DNA from: CAYNVS01 sp964400725
GTDB taxonomy: Bacteria; Myxococcota_A; SURF-8; CAYNVS01
Reading direction: 5' to 3'
DNA length: 24,375 nt
NCBI GenBank assembly: GCA_964400725.1
Contig: CAYNVS010000042.1
Coordinates: 1-24,375 of the forward strand
The notes beneath the pieces are model-generated. The model was given only the letters and a program-made list of their open reading frames with translations, had not been told where the DNA came from and ran no database searches. Made by a program: the position numbers and the translations under genes. The first letter of the stretch is position 1. Every line of letters begins with the position of its first letter. Below, piece by piece: positions 1 to 6,760 of the stretch.

Positions 1-783
1 GTCGTCCTTAATCGCGCCCGAAGGGCAGACGCGGCCGCACTTGCCGTCCGCGTCGCAGGCGTCTCCGACCGCCCGCTTAAACAAAGAAAAGCGCGCCGGA
101 ACGGCTAAAAGAGCGCCCAGCGGACAAACGCTTCTGCACCAAAAGCGGCTTTGATAACGCGACAGCCAAAATAGAAACGCGAAGAAAGCGGCGGCCAAAA
201 TGCCCGCGAAACCGAAAACCGGAGCGGCTAACTCCGCGCGCGACAACTCGAAAAAGCCCGCCCATTCCAAAAGCGGTCTGCCGGAATCGAGCGCCGCGTT
301 GCCGACGGAGTAAACCGCCGGCGCAATCGCGTATGCGAACAGCCGCGTTATCCAGCTGATAGGATCGACCAAATAAGCGGCTCCAGCTCCTAAAAGCGCG
401 GACGCAAATACGAAAAATAAAACGCCGTATTTCAACCATCTCGCTTTGCGGTCGGAATTCTTCCAAAGCCGTTTTTTTCGCCCGTAAATCAACTTCTCTC
501 CCAGTTCGAGAAACGCGCCGGTCGGACAGACGTACCCGCAAAAAAAACGTCCGAAAAAAAGCGCTAAAATCAAAAAAACGCAGCCGCTTAAAAGCCAGAG
601 CCCAACCTCGCGCGCGGCTATCGCAGCCTGCAAATTCAGCAGCGGGTCGTATTTTAAAAAGAAATCTACCGGAAAAAATTGTGGCGGATTCCAAGTCGTA
701 GCCGTTATCAAATACGCGAACAAACCAAACAGAGCCGTTTGAACGACGGTTCTCAATCTTATTTTTTTCAATTTGGCTAGCAT
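1..783 (-). CDS. Membrane-bound 4Fe-4S polyferredoxin, NapH/YccM-like (3' end beyond window)
   Basis: Reading the minus strand from the ATG at 783 gives 261 open codons that run off the left edge, so the C-terminus is missing. The protein begins MLAKLKKIRLRTVVQTALF and has about four or five hydrophobic segments. It carries two CxxxCP motifs at the membrane boundaries (CGYVCPTGA near residue 83 and CRSVCPLGA near residue 222). At the edge a ferredoxin-type pattern C..DGKCGRVCPSGAI starts. This arrangement is typical of the NapH/YccM/CcoG-like group of membrane iron-sulfur proteins, which pass electrons between the quinone pool and periplasmic or cytoplasmic partners. GAAAGG lies about 10 bases before the start. 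A 240-codon reading in another frame of the same strand (77-799) is Arg/Phe-rich and is a shadow. The exact partner cannot be judged without the missing end. Confidence 0.85.
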   Translation of the reverse strand, partial: MLAKLKKIRLRTVVQTALFGLFAYLITATTWNPPQFFPVDFFLKYDPLLNLQAAIAAREVGLWLLSGCVFLILALFFGRFFCGYVCPTGAFLELGEKLIYGRKKRLWKNSDRKARWLKYGVLFFVFASALLGAGAAYLVDPISWITRLFAYAIAPAVYSVGNAALDSGRPLLEWAGFFELSRAELAAPVFGFAGILAAAFFAFLFWLSRYQSRFWCRSVCPLGALLAVPARFSLFKRAVGDACDADGKCGRVCPSGAIKDD

Positions 784-1156
784 CGCTTCGGCCTTTCAAC
801 GCAAATTTAAACGCCGACTGACGGCTAAAGCGCTTTTTTTATTTCGCTTTAATTAATTTTTTAAAGCAACAAACGCCGTTTCGCAAGCCTAAATGAAAGT
901 TCATACGCCGTTTTATTATAAGTCTTTTAGTCTAAGATAGCCGCATTTCAGACTAGTTTGGAACATTTCCAATCCGATTTTACAATTTGTATTTTAAATT
1001 CTCCTAAAAAATATAAAAGATGTTTTTCAAAAAAATAAATTCAATTTAATTGACATGTTACGATTTTGACATATATTGAAATTAGTTTGTTTAAAACAGC
1101 TTGATTTTTGTTTCCAATTAGTAATTTATAAACCTTTTTGAAAACGGAGAACCGAA
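784..1156. other. AT-rich divergent intergenic region
   Basis: No gene is visible in this 373-base stretch. It separates the minus-strand polyferredoxin from the plus-strand gene at 1157. It holds a TATAAT-like box on the minus strand (915-920), which could serve the polyferredoxin but has no clear -35. A 7-bp inverted repeat GCTTTAA/TTAAAGC lies at 846-852 and 861-867. A good plus-strand promoter lies at 1050-1077. The AT content is far above that of the flanking genes. Confidence 0.6.
1050..1077 (+). promoter_or_regulatory. Sigma70-type promoter for the RAMA/DUF2924-like gene
   Basis: A perfect TTGACA (1050-1055) is followed after 16 bases by TATATT (1072-1077). The predicted transcript would have a leader of roughly 70 bases before the ATG at 1157. 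A second TTGACA at 1066-1071, with TTTAAA at 1090-1095 as a possible -10, may be a weaker tandem promoter. This is motif matching only. Confidence 0.55.
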
Positions 1157-1570
1157 ATGAAAGAAATTAAAGCGGAATTGATAGCCGATCTCAAAGCGCA
1201 GCTTAAGGAAGCCGCCGATAAAGAAGATTTCAAAAGACTCGCAAAACTAGCCGGCTATCTTCAACTATTGGTAGAAGACAAAGCTCCTCAAGCGCCCGTT
1301 GCCGCGCCTGCGGAAGCTCCAAAAGGGAAAAGAAGAGGACGCGCCCCAAAAGAGCCTAAAGCGGCTAAACGCAAACGCGAACGCCCGCCGGTTGGAGCCA
1401 AACTGAGCGCGAAATATCACGGCGTAGAATACTTTATTGAAGTGTCGGAAAAGGGTTATATTTACAATGGAGTAGAATATACTTCGCTTGGAAAAATAGC
1501 CGAACTAATAGCCGGGCCAGGCAAAGGATTGGATCTTTTAAAAATCAAAAGATGGATTCCCGTAGCCTAA
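1157..1570 (+). CDS. Small basic protein with C-terminal RAMA/DUF2924-like domain
   Basis: 137 residues in three parts. Residues 1-40 are a charged amphipathic helix region (MKEIKAELIADLKAQLKEAA...). Residues 41-78 are an Ala/Pro/Lys/Arg-rich flexible linker with KGKRRGRAPK, similar in composition to AT-hook or histone-H1-like tails. Residues 79-137 form a compact domain with the pattern KLSAKYHGVEYFIEV, then GYIYNGVEYTSLGKIAELIAG. That pattern resembles DUF2924 and the RAMA domain found beside restriction/methylase proteins, in which a small beta sheet leads into a (Y/F)xSxxxIAxxI helix. GGAGA sits 6 bases before the ATG. The gene is monocistronic, between its own promoter and a strong terminator. 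A nucleic-acid-binding or nucleoid-associated role is inferred from the basic linker. The family assignment is by motif similarity only. Confidence 0.8.
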   Translation: MKEIKAELIADLKAQLKEAADKEDFKRLAKLAGYLQLLVEDKAPQAPVAAPAEAPKGKRRGRAPKEPKAAKRKRERPPVGAKLSAKYHGVEYFIEVSEKGYIYNGVEYTSLGKIAELIAGPGKGLDLLKIKRWIPVA

Positions 1571-1591
1571 TAAAATTGAATTCCAAATTAA

Positions 1592-1634
1592 AAACCCTCG
1601 TTTGGAAGAATTCCATTCGAGGGTTTATTTTAAT
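1592..1634. terminator. Bidirectional intrinsic terminator between convergent genes
   Basis: AAACCCTCG (1592-1600) pairs with CGAGGGTTT (1618-1626), and an inner TGGAA/TTCCA stem (1603-1607, 1611-1615) closes a GAA loop. A T-rich run follows on the plus strand and an equivalent T run (TTTTTAATTT) follows on the minus strand. It therefore suits both the gene ending at 1570 and the H-NOX gene ending at 1660. Confidence 0.85.
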
Positions 1635-1659
1635 TCGTCAAAAAATTTATCAATCGCTC

Positions 1660-2187
1660 TTATCCAAATGAAATTTCAAATCTGCACTCGCCCGCGCCTT
1701 TGTGCATGCAGGTTTTTTCCTCGACTGCAACCGCGCAGCCGTATCTTTCCGCGACTCCCTTAATAAGACCGTGAATAAGCGGGCACATTTTACGATTGGA
1801 ATTGTATATCATCACGAGTTTGTCCGCTGACGGGTCTTCGTATTGGAAAACCGGCGGAACCGCTTGAGGAGAATACGATTTGGCGCTTTTGTGCACAAGC
1901 GACATTTTAAGCAAAAATTCCTTCGCCGTCGGCGCGGAGTAAGCCATTCTAAATTTCGGCTCCGACCATTTGATAAATCTGCGACCGAATTCCTGCAAAA
2001 CATCCGGAACGCTTTTATTTTCCGCTTTGGCGACCGCTTCTATTACGGAAACGACTAATTCGTCGGGATAATTTTCCGTCGCCATAATCGTTAGACCGGC
2101 GGTTTTGCGCTTTAAGGCATCCTTGCCCGCTTCGCTGCAGTAATTGTTTACGTAATCTACAAACGCGTTTACTATTAAGCCAACCAT
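1660..2187 (-). CDS. Stand-alone H-NOX (haem NO-binding, HNOB) sensor protein
   Basis: A 175-residue protein with the full H-NOX layout: MVGLIVNAFVDYV start, YPDELVVSVIEAVA helix, FGRRF, FLLKMSLVHK with the likely proximal haem ligand His99, PP at 111-112, and Y128-N-S130-N-R132. The last matches the YxSxR haem-propionate signature. His99 to Tyr128 is 29 residues, the same spacing as His102 to Tyr131 in the Thermoanaerobacter tengcongensis protein. The residue matching the distal Tyr140 of that O2-binding protein is Leu137, which favours NO or CO selectivity over O2. The start at 2187 is chosen because AAGGAG lies 7 bases upstream; an upstream in-frame start at 2256 has no such support. No kinase, cyclase or receptor domain is attached and none is adjacent on the same strand, so its partner is unknown. 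The next genes are divergent: HdrA and the stressosome genes. Confidence 0.9.
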   Translation of the reverse strand: MVGLIVNAFVDYVNNYCSEAGKDALKRKTAGLTIMATENYPDELVVSVIEAVAKAENKSVPDVLQEFGRRFIKWSEPKFRMAYSAPTAKEFLLKMSLVHKSAKSYSPQAVPPVFQYEDPSADKLVMIYNSNRKMCPLIHGLIKGVAERYGCAVAVEEKTCMHKGAGECRFEISFG

Positions 2188-2424
2188 TTCAAACTCCTTG
2201 CGAGTCGTTACAGCGTTTAATCCACAAACACATTTTACGTTAAACAGTAATAGCATACGAATTAAAAAAAATGAAATTTTTCTAAAATATTATTCTAACA
2301 ATGATACGCAAATGATAACAATGTTAATTCTTTTTCGCGGCAAACTCATCCGACCGGCCTAAATAATGCGTTTTTCAATTTGTAAAGCGATTTTTCCAAC
2401 CATTGGACGCGGCTCGATAAATTT

Positions 2425-2443
2425 ATATCTCAAATTGAGATAT
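2425..2443. promoter_or_regulatory. Perfect 19-bp palindrome, candidate operator
   Basis: ATATCTCAAATTGAGATAT is a perfect inverted repeat with 9-bp arms and a single central base. Its centre lies about 70 bases upstream of the transcription start predicted from the TTGACA at 2469. That position suits an activator site, or a site shared with the divergent H-NOX gene. It does not match the usual FNR (TTGATnnnnATCAA) or Rex consensus, so the binding protein is not identified. Confidence 0.5.
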
Positions 2444-2468
2444 TGTAAATAATTAAAAGTAGTTAATA

Positions 2469-2497
2469 TTGACATTACCGTTTGCGGGTCGTACCAT
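2469..2497 (+). promoter_or_regulatory. Candidate promoter of the hdrA-tusA-rsb operon
   Basis: A perfect TTGACA (2469-2474) is followed after 17 bases by TACCAT (2492-2497), a weak -10 with four of six matches. The leader would be about 107 bases and carries a hairpin at 2551-2568. The weak -10 fits a promoter that needs an activator, in keeping with the palindrome upstream. Confidence 0.45.
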
Positions 2498-2611
2498 CGG
2501 GATTAGAGAACGCGAAGTTTGATTGTTCATTTACTTGCTGTTTTTTGCTTCGGTTTTTAACGAAACCGTAGAAACTGCAAACAATTTTATCGCCTCGAAG
2601 CGGCGGCGGAA

Positions 2612-4600
2612 ATGAATAACAAAGCGCATAAAATCGGCGGAGTCGCGGTTTATATATGCGAATGCGGCCCAATATTAGCCGGCGCTCTAAAATTGGACGA
2701 ATTGCAAAATAACGCTCGAAAAATAAGAAACGTCGCCTGCGTAAAGCGCTTTTCAACCATTTGCTCGCCCGACGGTCTTATATGGCTCGCCGACGACATC
2801 CGCACAAACGGCTGCGAGCGCGTCGTAATCGCCGGCTGCACGCCGCGGGAGCATGAAAACGACTTCAGAGAAGCTCTGCGCGCCGCGGGAGTAAATCCAT
2901 TCCTTTTAACCGTCGCGAACATACGAGAACAATGCGCGTGGACTTGCGCCGACAAAGAAGAGGCTACATTAAAAGCCTCGCTTATCGTCAAAGCCGCCGT
3001 AGCAAGATGCGCAAAACAACTGCCGCTCAAAGAAGAATCGACGGAATGCAGCTGCGACGTCGTGATTATAGGCTCAGGCGCGGCCGGACTGACCGCCGCG
3101 AAATACGTCGCCGAGGCCGGACGCAAGGTTTATTTGGTAGAGCGCGAGGCCTGCGCGGGCGGACGAGTAAATTACATCGACAAAATTTACCCTCAATACG
3201 AATGTTCATCCTGCATGATAGAGCCGCTGATGGACGAAGTTTTGCGGAACGAAAACGTCGAGCTGCTGGCGCCCGCCGAAATTGAAAGCGCCGCCGGTTA
3301 TTACGGAGCCTTTAAAGTCGAAATAAGCATCAAGCCACGCGGCTCCGATTTTTCGGTATGCTGCGGCTGCGGATCTTGCTTTGAAGTCTGCCCCGTATCA
3401 GTCCCGAACCAATTCGATTTCGGGCTTTCCAATCGCAAAGCGATTTACGTCCCATACGCGGGAGCCATACCGAACGCGCCCGTTATCGACGCGGAAAACT
3501 GCCTGCGATTCAAGGGGGAAGAATGCTCGGCCTGCGCGCAGGCATGCCCATTTCAGGCCATCGACCTCTCGGCGAAAACGCGGACAGTTACAAGAACGGC
3601 GGGCGCAATAATTATTGCGACAGGCGCGTCCCAAAGCGCTTTCGAGGTTGAAGAAGAAGCTGCGGATTTAATATTTTCAACCGAGGCGTTCGAGCGGATG
3701 AGCAACTCAAGCGGCCCAACAGGCGGAAAAATATTGACGCGCGAAGGCAGACCGCCCAAATCCGTCGCCTTTTTTACTTTCGGAGGAACTACGCCGGGCG
3801 TAGGACTGGAGAAATACGCGGTCATGCTCAGGCGCCAATTGCCGGAAACGGACGTTTATCTCTTCTCAAAAGACGCCGTCGCCGACGAAACAATCGCAGC
3901 GATAGAAGCCGCATCGGGCGAAAAAGGCGGCAAACTGCGTAAATACAGGCTGTCCGGCCGCGATTCCGTATCGGAAATTCGATTGGAAAACGGAGCCGTC
4001 CGCGCCGTTATCGACGACCGGGGCGCAACGTTGAGCGCGCTCGTCGATATGGTCGTCGTCGATCCGCCGTTAAAAGGAAGCGACGACGCGAAAAGACTTG
4101 CGGACATTTTACGAGTCCCTCTCGACGCGAACGGCTTTTTCAAACCGGCTCACGCTCAATTAAAAAACTTCGCTGCGCCGGTTGACGGCGTATTCCTAGC
4201 CGGATGCGCCGCGGGGCCTATGCGCGTAGCTCAATCTACGACGCACGCGGCGGCGGCGGCTTGCGCGGCGCTTTCGGGGCTTACGCCCGGAAAAAGGCTC
4301 GCGATAAATCCTTACGCGTCGGAAGTCGATAATGGCAAATGCTCCGGCTGCCGGACTTGTTTGAGCGTATGTCCTTACGCGGCGGCGACTTTCGACGAAG
4401 AAAACCGCCAAGCCCGCGTAAACCGCCTGCTTTGCCGCGGGTGCGGAGTCTGCGCGGCGGCGTGCCCCTCCGGAGCTATTATCGCGCCGCATTTTACGAA
4501 CGAGCAGATAGAGGCGGAAATTTCCGCTTATCTTGAAGACGAAAGGGAAGCAAACTCAACCGTAATAAAAGAAAGGGAGAAACTCAATGAAAACGATTAA
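2612..4600 (+). CDS. hdrA: HdrA-like FAD and polyferredoxin protein (heterodisulfide reductase subunit A family)
   Basis: 662 residues with the complete HdrA layout. The N-terminal domain is at about 10-140 (VYICECG, IAGCTPREHE, ANIREQCAW). The FAD-binding GSGAAGL is at 154-160, and the CSSCMIEPLM cysteine pair at 198-201. An inserted ferredoxin domain holds CCGCGSCFEVCP (250-261) and C297...CSACAQACP (to 312). A C-terminal two-cluster ferredoxin domain lies at 577-620 (CSGCRTCLSVCP, CRGCGVCAAACP). HdrA proteins use a flavin and iron-sulfur clusters to split or relay electron pairs between ferredoxin/NADH-type donors and disulfide-type acceptors. HdrB and HdrC partners are not in the window. 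The ATG has only a weak GGCGG ribosome site, but homology to the family starts right after it. The 3' end overlaps the TusA-family gene by 14 bases, so the two are surely co-translated. Confidence 0.92.
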   Translation: MNNKAHKIGGVAVYICECGPILAGALKLDELQNNARKIRNVACVKRFSTICSPDGLIWLADDIRTNGCERVVIAGCTPREHENDFREALRAAGVNPFLLTVANIREQCAWTCADKEEATLKASLIVKAAVARCAKQLPLKEESTECSCDVVIIGSGAAGLTAAKYVAEAGRKVYLVEREACAGGRVNYIDKIYPQYECSSCMIEPLMDEVLRNENVELLAPAEIESAAGYYGAFKVEISIKPRGSDFSVCCGCGSCFEVCPVSVPNQFDFGLSNRKAIYVPYAGAIPNAPVIDAENCLRFKGEECSACAQACPFQAIDLSAKTRTVTRTAGAIIIATGASQSAFEVEEEAADLIFSTEAFERMSNSSGPTGGKILTREGRPPKSVAFFTFGGTTPGVGLEKYAVMLRRQLPETDVYLFSKDAVADETIAAIEAASGEKGGKLRKYRLSGRDSVSEIRLENGAVRAVIDDRGATLSALVDMVVVDPPLKGSDDAKRLADILRVPLDANGFFKPAHAQLKNFAAPVDGVFLAGCAAGPMRVAQSTTHAAAAACAALSGLTPGKRLAINPYASEVDNGKCSGCRTCLSVCPYAAATFDEENRQARVNRLLCRGCGVCAAACPSGAIIAPHFTNEQIEAEISAYLEDEREANSTVIKEREKLNEND

Positions 4601-4811
4601 AATTGACGCAAACGGCCTTCGCTGCCCGCAGCCGATTTTAAAAATCGCCGCGGTAGTGCCCCAGATGCAGCCCGGCGACATTCTTGAAATAGGCGCCGAC
4701 TGCCCGACATTCGAGGACGACGTACGCAAATGGTGCCAAAGAATGAAAAAAACGCTCCTCTCGGTTCAGACGCTCGAAGGAAGCCAAAAGATTGCGCAGA
4801 TTAAGTTTTAA
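4587..4811 (+). CDS. tusA: TusA/SirA/YedF-family sulfur carrier protein
   Basis: A 74-residue protein of normal TusA size with the signature LRCPQPILKI. Cys13 of the CPxP motif is the residue that carries persulfide sulfur in this family. Two more cysteines (39 and 50) are present. AGGGAG lies about 8 bases before the ATG, inside the end of hdrA, with a 14-base overlap. TusA paired with an HdrA is known from sulfur-oxidising (sHdr-type) gene clusters and from energy-metabolism clusters of anaerobes. Here the rest of those clusters is missing. Which TusA subtype this is (tRNA thiolation, dissimilatory, or selenium-related YedF) cannot be decided from the sequence alone. Confidence 0.9.
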   Translation: MKTIKIDANGLRCPQPILKIAAVVPQMQPGDILEIGADCPTFEDDVRKWCQRMKKTLLSVQTLEGSQKIAQIKF

Positions 4812-4862
4812 TCCGCTGCGCGGCGTATATCGTCAAACGAATTGCTAAAGAAAGGGATAATC

Positions 4863-5693
4863 ATGGCGGACAACGATAAAAAAGGCGTAAAAGAAGGCGT
4901 CATTTCCAAAGACAATATCCGCGCGATAATCGGCTGGCTTGAGAAAGTCGAAGCCGGAAACTACGCCGAAAAGCTGGAACTGGGCGAAGGAGACGCGTCG
5001 ATTAAAGAGCTCCAAGATAAAATCAACGGTTTGGTCGGGACGCTTCAACGGCAGGCGGAGGAATATCACGCGACTACCATGGAAATGGCGATGGGACTAT
5101 CCGAAATATTCTCGACGCTTGCGGAAGTTCAAAACGGCAACCTAGACGTCCTTGTTGGAGACGAAACGCTTAATTCCAATTACGAAGTGCTCGCCAACCT
5201 CGGACTCGCTTTAAATAATACGGTTTACGATTTCAAATGCCAGCTCGACACGATTAAGAAACAGCAGATAGCTATTCACGAGCTTTCCACTCCCATACTT
5301 CAGATATGGGACAACGTGCTCGCTCTGCCGGTTATCGGCGTGGTTGACACTCGTCGCAGCGTTGAAATAATGGAAAAACTGCTCGGCGAAATCGTCAACA
5401 AACAGGTTCAATACGTAATACTAGACATTACGGGCGTCGAAATTGTAGATACCAAAACGGCCGACCATTTTATAAAGGTTATTCAATCGGCCAAACTGTT
5501 GGGCGCAAACTGCATACTAACGGGAATTCGCCCCGCCGTGGCGCAAACGCTGGTGGAAATCGGCGTCGATTTGTCAGAAATCAAGACGCTGCGCAACCTT
5601 CAAGCCGGTCTGCGCGAATGCCTGCGCGACATGGAGCAAAAAGACCTCCGGCGCGCAGAACGCATTAACCAGAAACTAAAAAAGGACGCATAA
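4863..5693 (+). CDS. rsbR: RsbR-type stressosome protein: tandem HAMP-like region plus STAS domain
   Basis: 276 residues. The C-terminal STAS domain (about 140-258) has the RsbR hallmarks STPILQIWDNVLALPVIG, DITGVEIVDT and GIRPAVAQTLVEIG. Thr163 (VDTRR) and Thr197 (VDTKT) are 34 residues apart, the same spacing as the RsbT-phosphorylated Thr171 and Thr205 of B. subtilis RsbRA. The first 130 residues are not the non-haem globin of RsbRA. They contain two repeats resembling HAMP linkers (IGWLEKVEAGNYAEKLEL and LAEVQNGNLDVLV) without any membrane segment, so the sensor is cytosolic. The start at 4863 is chosen for the AAGAAAGGG ribosome site; an in-frame ATG at 4842 is unsupported. The gap after the TusA-family gene is 51 bases with no terminator. 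RsbR and RsbS form the stressosome shell that holds RsbT. Confidence 0.93.
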   Translation: MADNDKKGVKEGVISKDNIRAIIGWLEKVEAGNYAEKLELGEGDASIKELQDKINGLVGTLQRQAEEYHATTMEMAMGLSEIFSTLAEVQNGNLDVLVGDETLNSNYEVLANLGLALNNTVYDFKCQLDTIKKQQIAIHELSTPILQIWDNVLALPVIGVVDTRRSVEIMEKLLGEIVNKQVQYVILDITGVEIVDTKTADHFIKVIQSAKLLGANCILTGIRPAVAQTLVEIGVDLSEIKTLRNLQAGLRECLRDMEQKDLRRAERINQKLKKDA

Positions 5694-5696
5694 GCC

Positions 5697-6104
5697 ATGA
5701 AAATACCGATTATCAAGTTTCACGGGAACCTGATAGTCTCCATTCAAACCGCCTTAAGCGATAGTCTGGTTCAACAGCTAAAAGACGACATAATGGCGTC
5801 CATAGATAAAACGGGCGCGGCCGGGCTGGTGATGGACGTTTCGGGCGTCGATTTAATGGACAGCTACATTTCGCGCTCGATTCGAGACATAAGCCTAATG
5901 GCAAAGCTCATGGGAGTAAAAACCGTCATTTCCGGAATGGATCCGATGGTCGCGATAACGCTGGTGGAAATGGGGATGAATATGGAAGGGGTAGAAACGT
6001 GCATGAACCTCGAAGCGGCGATTGATTATCTCGATGAACTTGAAAAGGGCGGCGCGGTACAGACCGACGCGGAAGATTTGGACTCTGAAGCCGCGGAAGG
6101 GTAA
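5697..6104 (+). CDS. rsbS: RsbS stressosome scaffold (single STAS domain)
   Basis: 135 residues starting MKIPIIKFHGNLIVSIQ, as in RsbS. The phospho-acceptor is Ser56 in VDLMDSYISRSI, matching Ser59 of B. subtilis RsbS, and is followed by KLMGVKTVISGMDP and AITLVEMG. Phosphorylation of this serine by RsbT releases RsbT from the stressosome, and RsbX reverses it. The last 20 residues are an acidic tail (QTDAEDLDSEAAEG) that most RsbS proteins, about 120 long, do not have. Only three bases separate it from rsbR, with AAAGGA inside the end of rsbR as the likely ribosome site. Confidence 0.94.
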   Translation: MKIPIIKFHGNLIVSIQTALSDSLVQQLKDDIMASIDKTGAAGLVMDVSGVDLMDSYISRSIRDISLMAKLMGVKTVISGMDPMVAITLVEMGMNMEGVETCMNLEAAIDYLDELEKGGAVQTDAEDLDSEAAEG

Positions 6105-6118
6105 AGAAAGGGGTTTAA

Positions 6119-6760
6119 ATGAAAGAAAGAATTTCTCTCATACTGCGAGACGTTTACGGGGAAACGATAGCTCACTTAATTCTTAAATCTCTACTTGGGC
6201 GCGTTGCCGGAGACATCGACGGAGCGGTTACGCAAGATTTGACGAACTTTTTGAAGGAAGCGGACAGAAGCATCGGTTATTTTACGAACGACTTGATAAA
6301 AAAATCGTTCGCTTTACGCAAAATTGAGTCGGCGGTTAAATCGAGTTCGCAAAGCGGCCGCATAGAGCTAGACAGCGCGGTTATACCTATAAACCGCGAA
6401 CCCGACATTGTGTCCGCGCGCGCCGCGGCGAGAGACTTCTGCGCGAGAGCGGGATTTAGAGCTTCTATGCAGATACAGGTTGCGACCGCCGCCTCGGAGC
6501 TGGCGCGAAATATAGTGCAGTACGCCGGCTGCGGCGAAATGCGGATAACGCTTTTAAAATCTCCGAAAACAGGCGTTGAAATCACCGCGAAGGACGAAGG
6601 ACCGGGCATCGCGGAATTGGATAAAATTTTAAGCGGTCAATACAAGTCAAAAACCGGAATGGGGCTGGGACTTCTTGGAACCAAGCGGATGATGGACTTC
6701 TTTACAATCGCCAATCTGCCTTCCAGAGGAACGGAAGTAACGATTAGAAAGTTCGTTTAA
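6119..6760 (+). CDS. rsbT: RsbT serine/threonine kinase with N-terminal extension
   Basis: 213 residues. Residues 85-213 are a normal RsbT, a GHKL/HATPase kinase: IPINREPDIVSARAAARDF, N-box ELARN (127-131), G1 box DEGPGI (159-164), G2 box TGMGLGLLG (179-187). It would phosphorylate RsbR and RsbS and, when released, switch on a downstream target. Usual RsbT proteins are about 130-135 long; residues 1-84 here are an added, probably helical domain (MKERISLILRDVYGETIAHL...) that I do not recognise. GAAAGGGG lies 8 bases before the ATG, and no internal start with a better site is seen at the RsbT boundary, so the extension is probably real. It lies 14 bases after rsbS and overlaps rsbX by one base (TAATG). 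Confidence 0.92.
   Translation: MKERISLILRDVYGETIAHLILKSLLGRVAGDIDGAVTQDLTNFLKEADRSIGYFTNDLIKKSFALRKIESAVKSSSQSGRIELDSAVIPINREPDIVSARAAARDFCARAGFRASMQIQVATAASELARNIVQYAGCGEMRITLLKSPKTGVEITAKDEGPGIAELDKILSGQYKSKTGMGLGLLGTKRMMDFFTIANLPSRGTEVTIRKFV

Larger units (their letters stand above)
2188..2611. other. Divergent intergenic region between the H-NOX gene and the hdrA-stressosome operon
   Basis: This 424-base AT-rich stretch contains no convincing gene. It includes repeated AATGATA/AACAATG words around 2295-2325, a 19-bp palindrome at 2425-2443, a TTGACA promoter at 2469 and a leader hairpin CGGTTT/AAACCG at 2551-2568. Short open frames that cross the start of hdrA are shadows. Confidence 0.6.

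Noticed and set aside
77..799. A 240-codon minus-strand frame rich in Arg and Phe
   Set aside because: The other minus-strand frame from 783 gives a clear iron-sulfur membrane protein over the same bases.
2475..2756. A 93-codon minus-strand frame across the hdrA start
   Set aside because: Overlaps the hdrA promoter and N-terminus, is Arg/Phe-rich and has no ribosome site or family likeness.
3358..3412. Possible separate ferredoxin gene inside hdrA
   Set aside because: The Cys motifs are in frame with HdrA and match its known inserted ferredoxin domain.
4814..4826. Small CCGC-TGC-GCGG hairpin between the TusA-family gene and rsbR
   Set aside because: Four-base stem without a T run; it does not argue against co-transcription.
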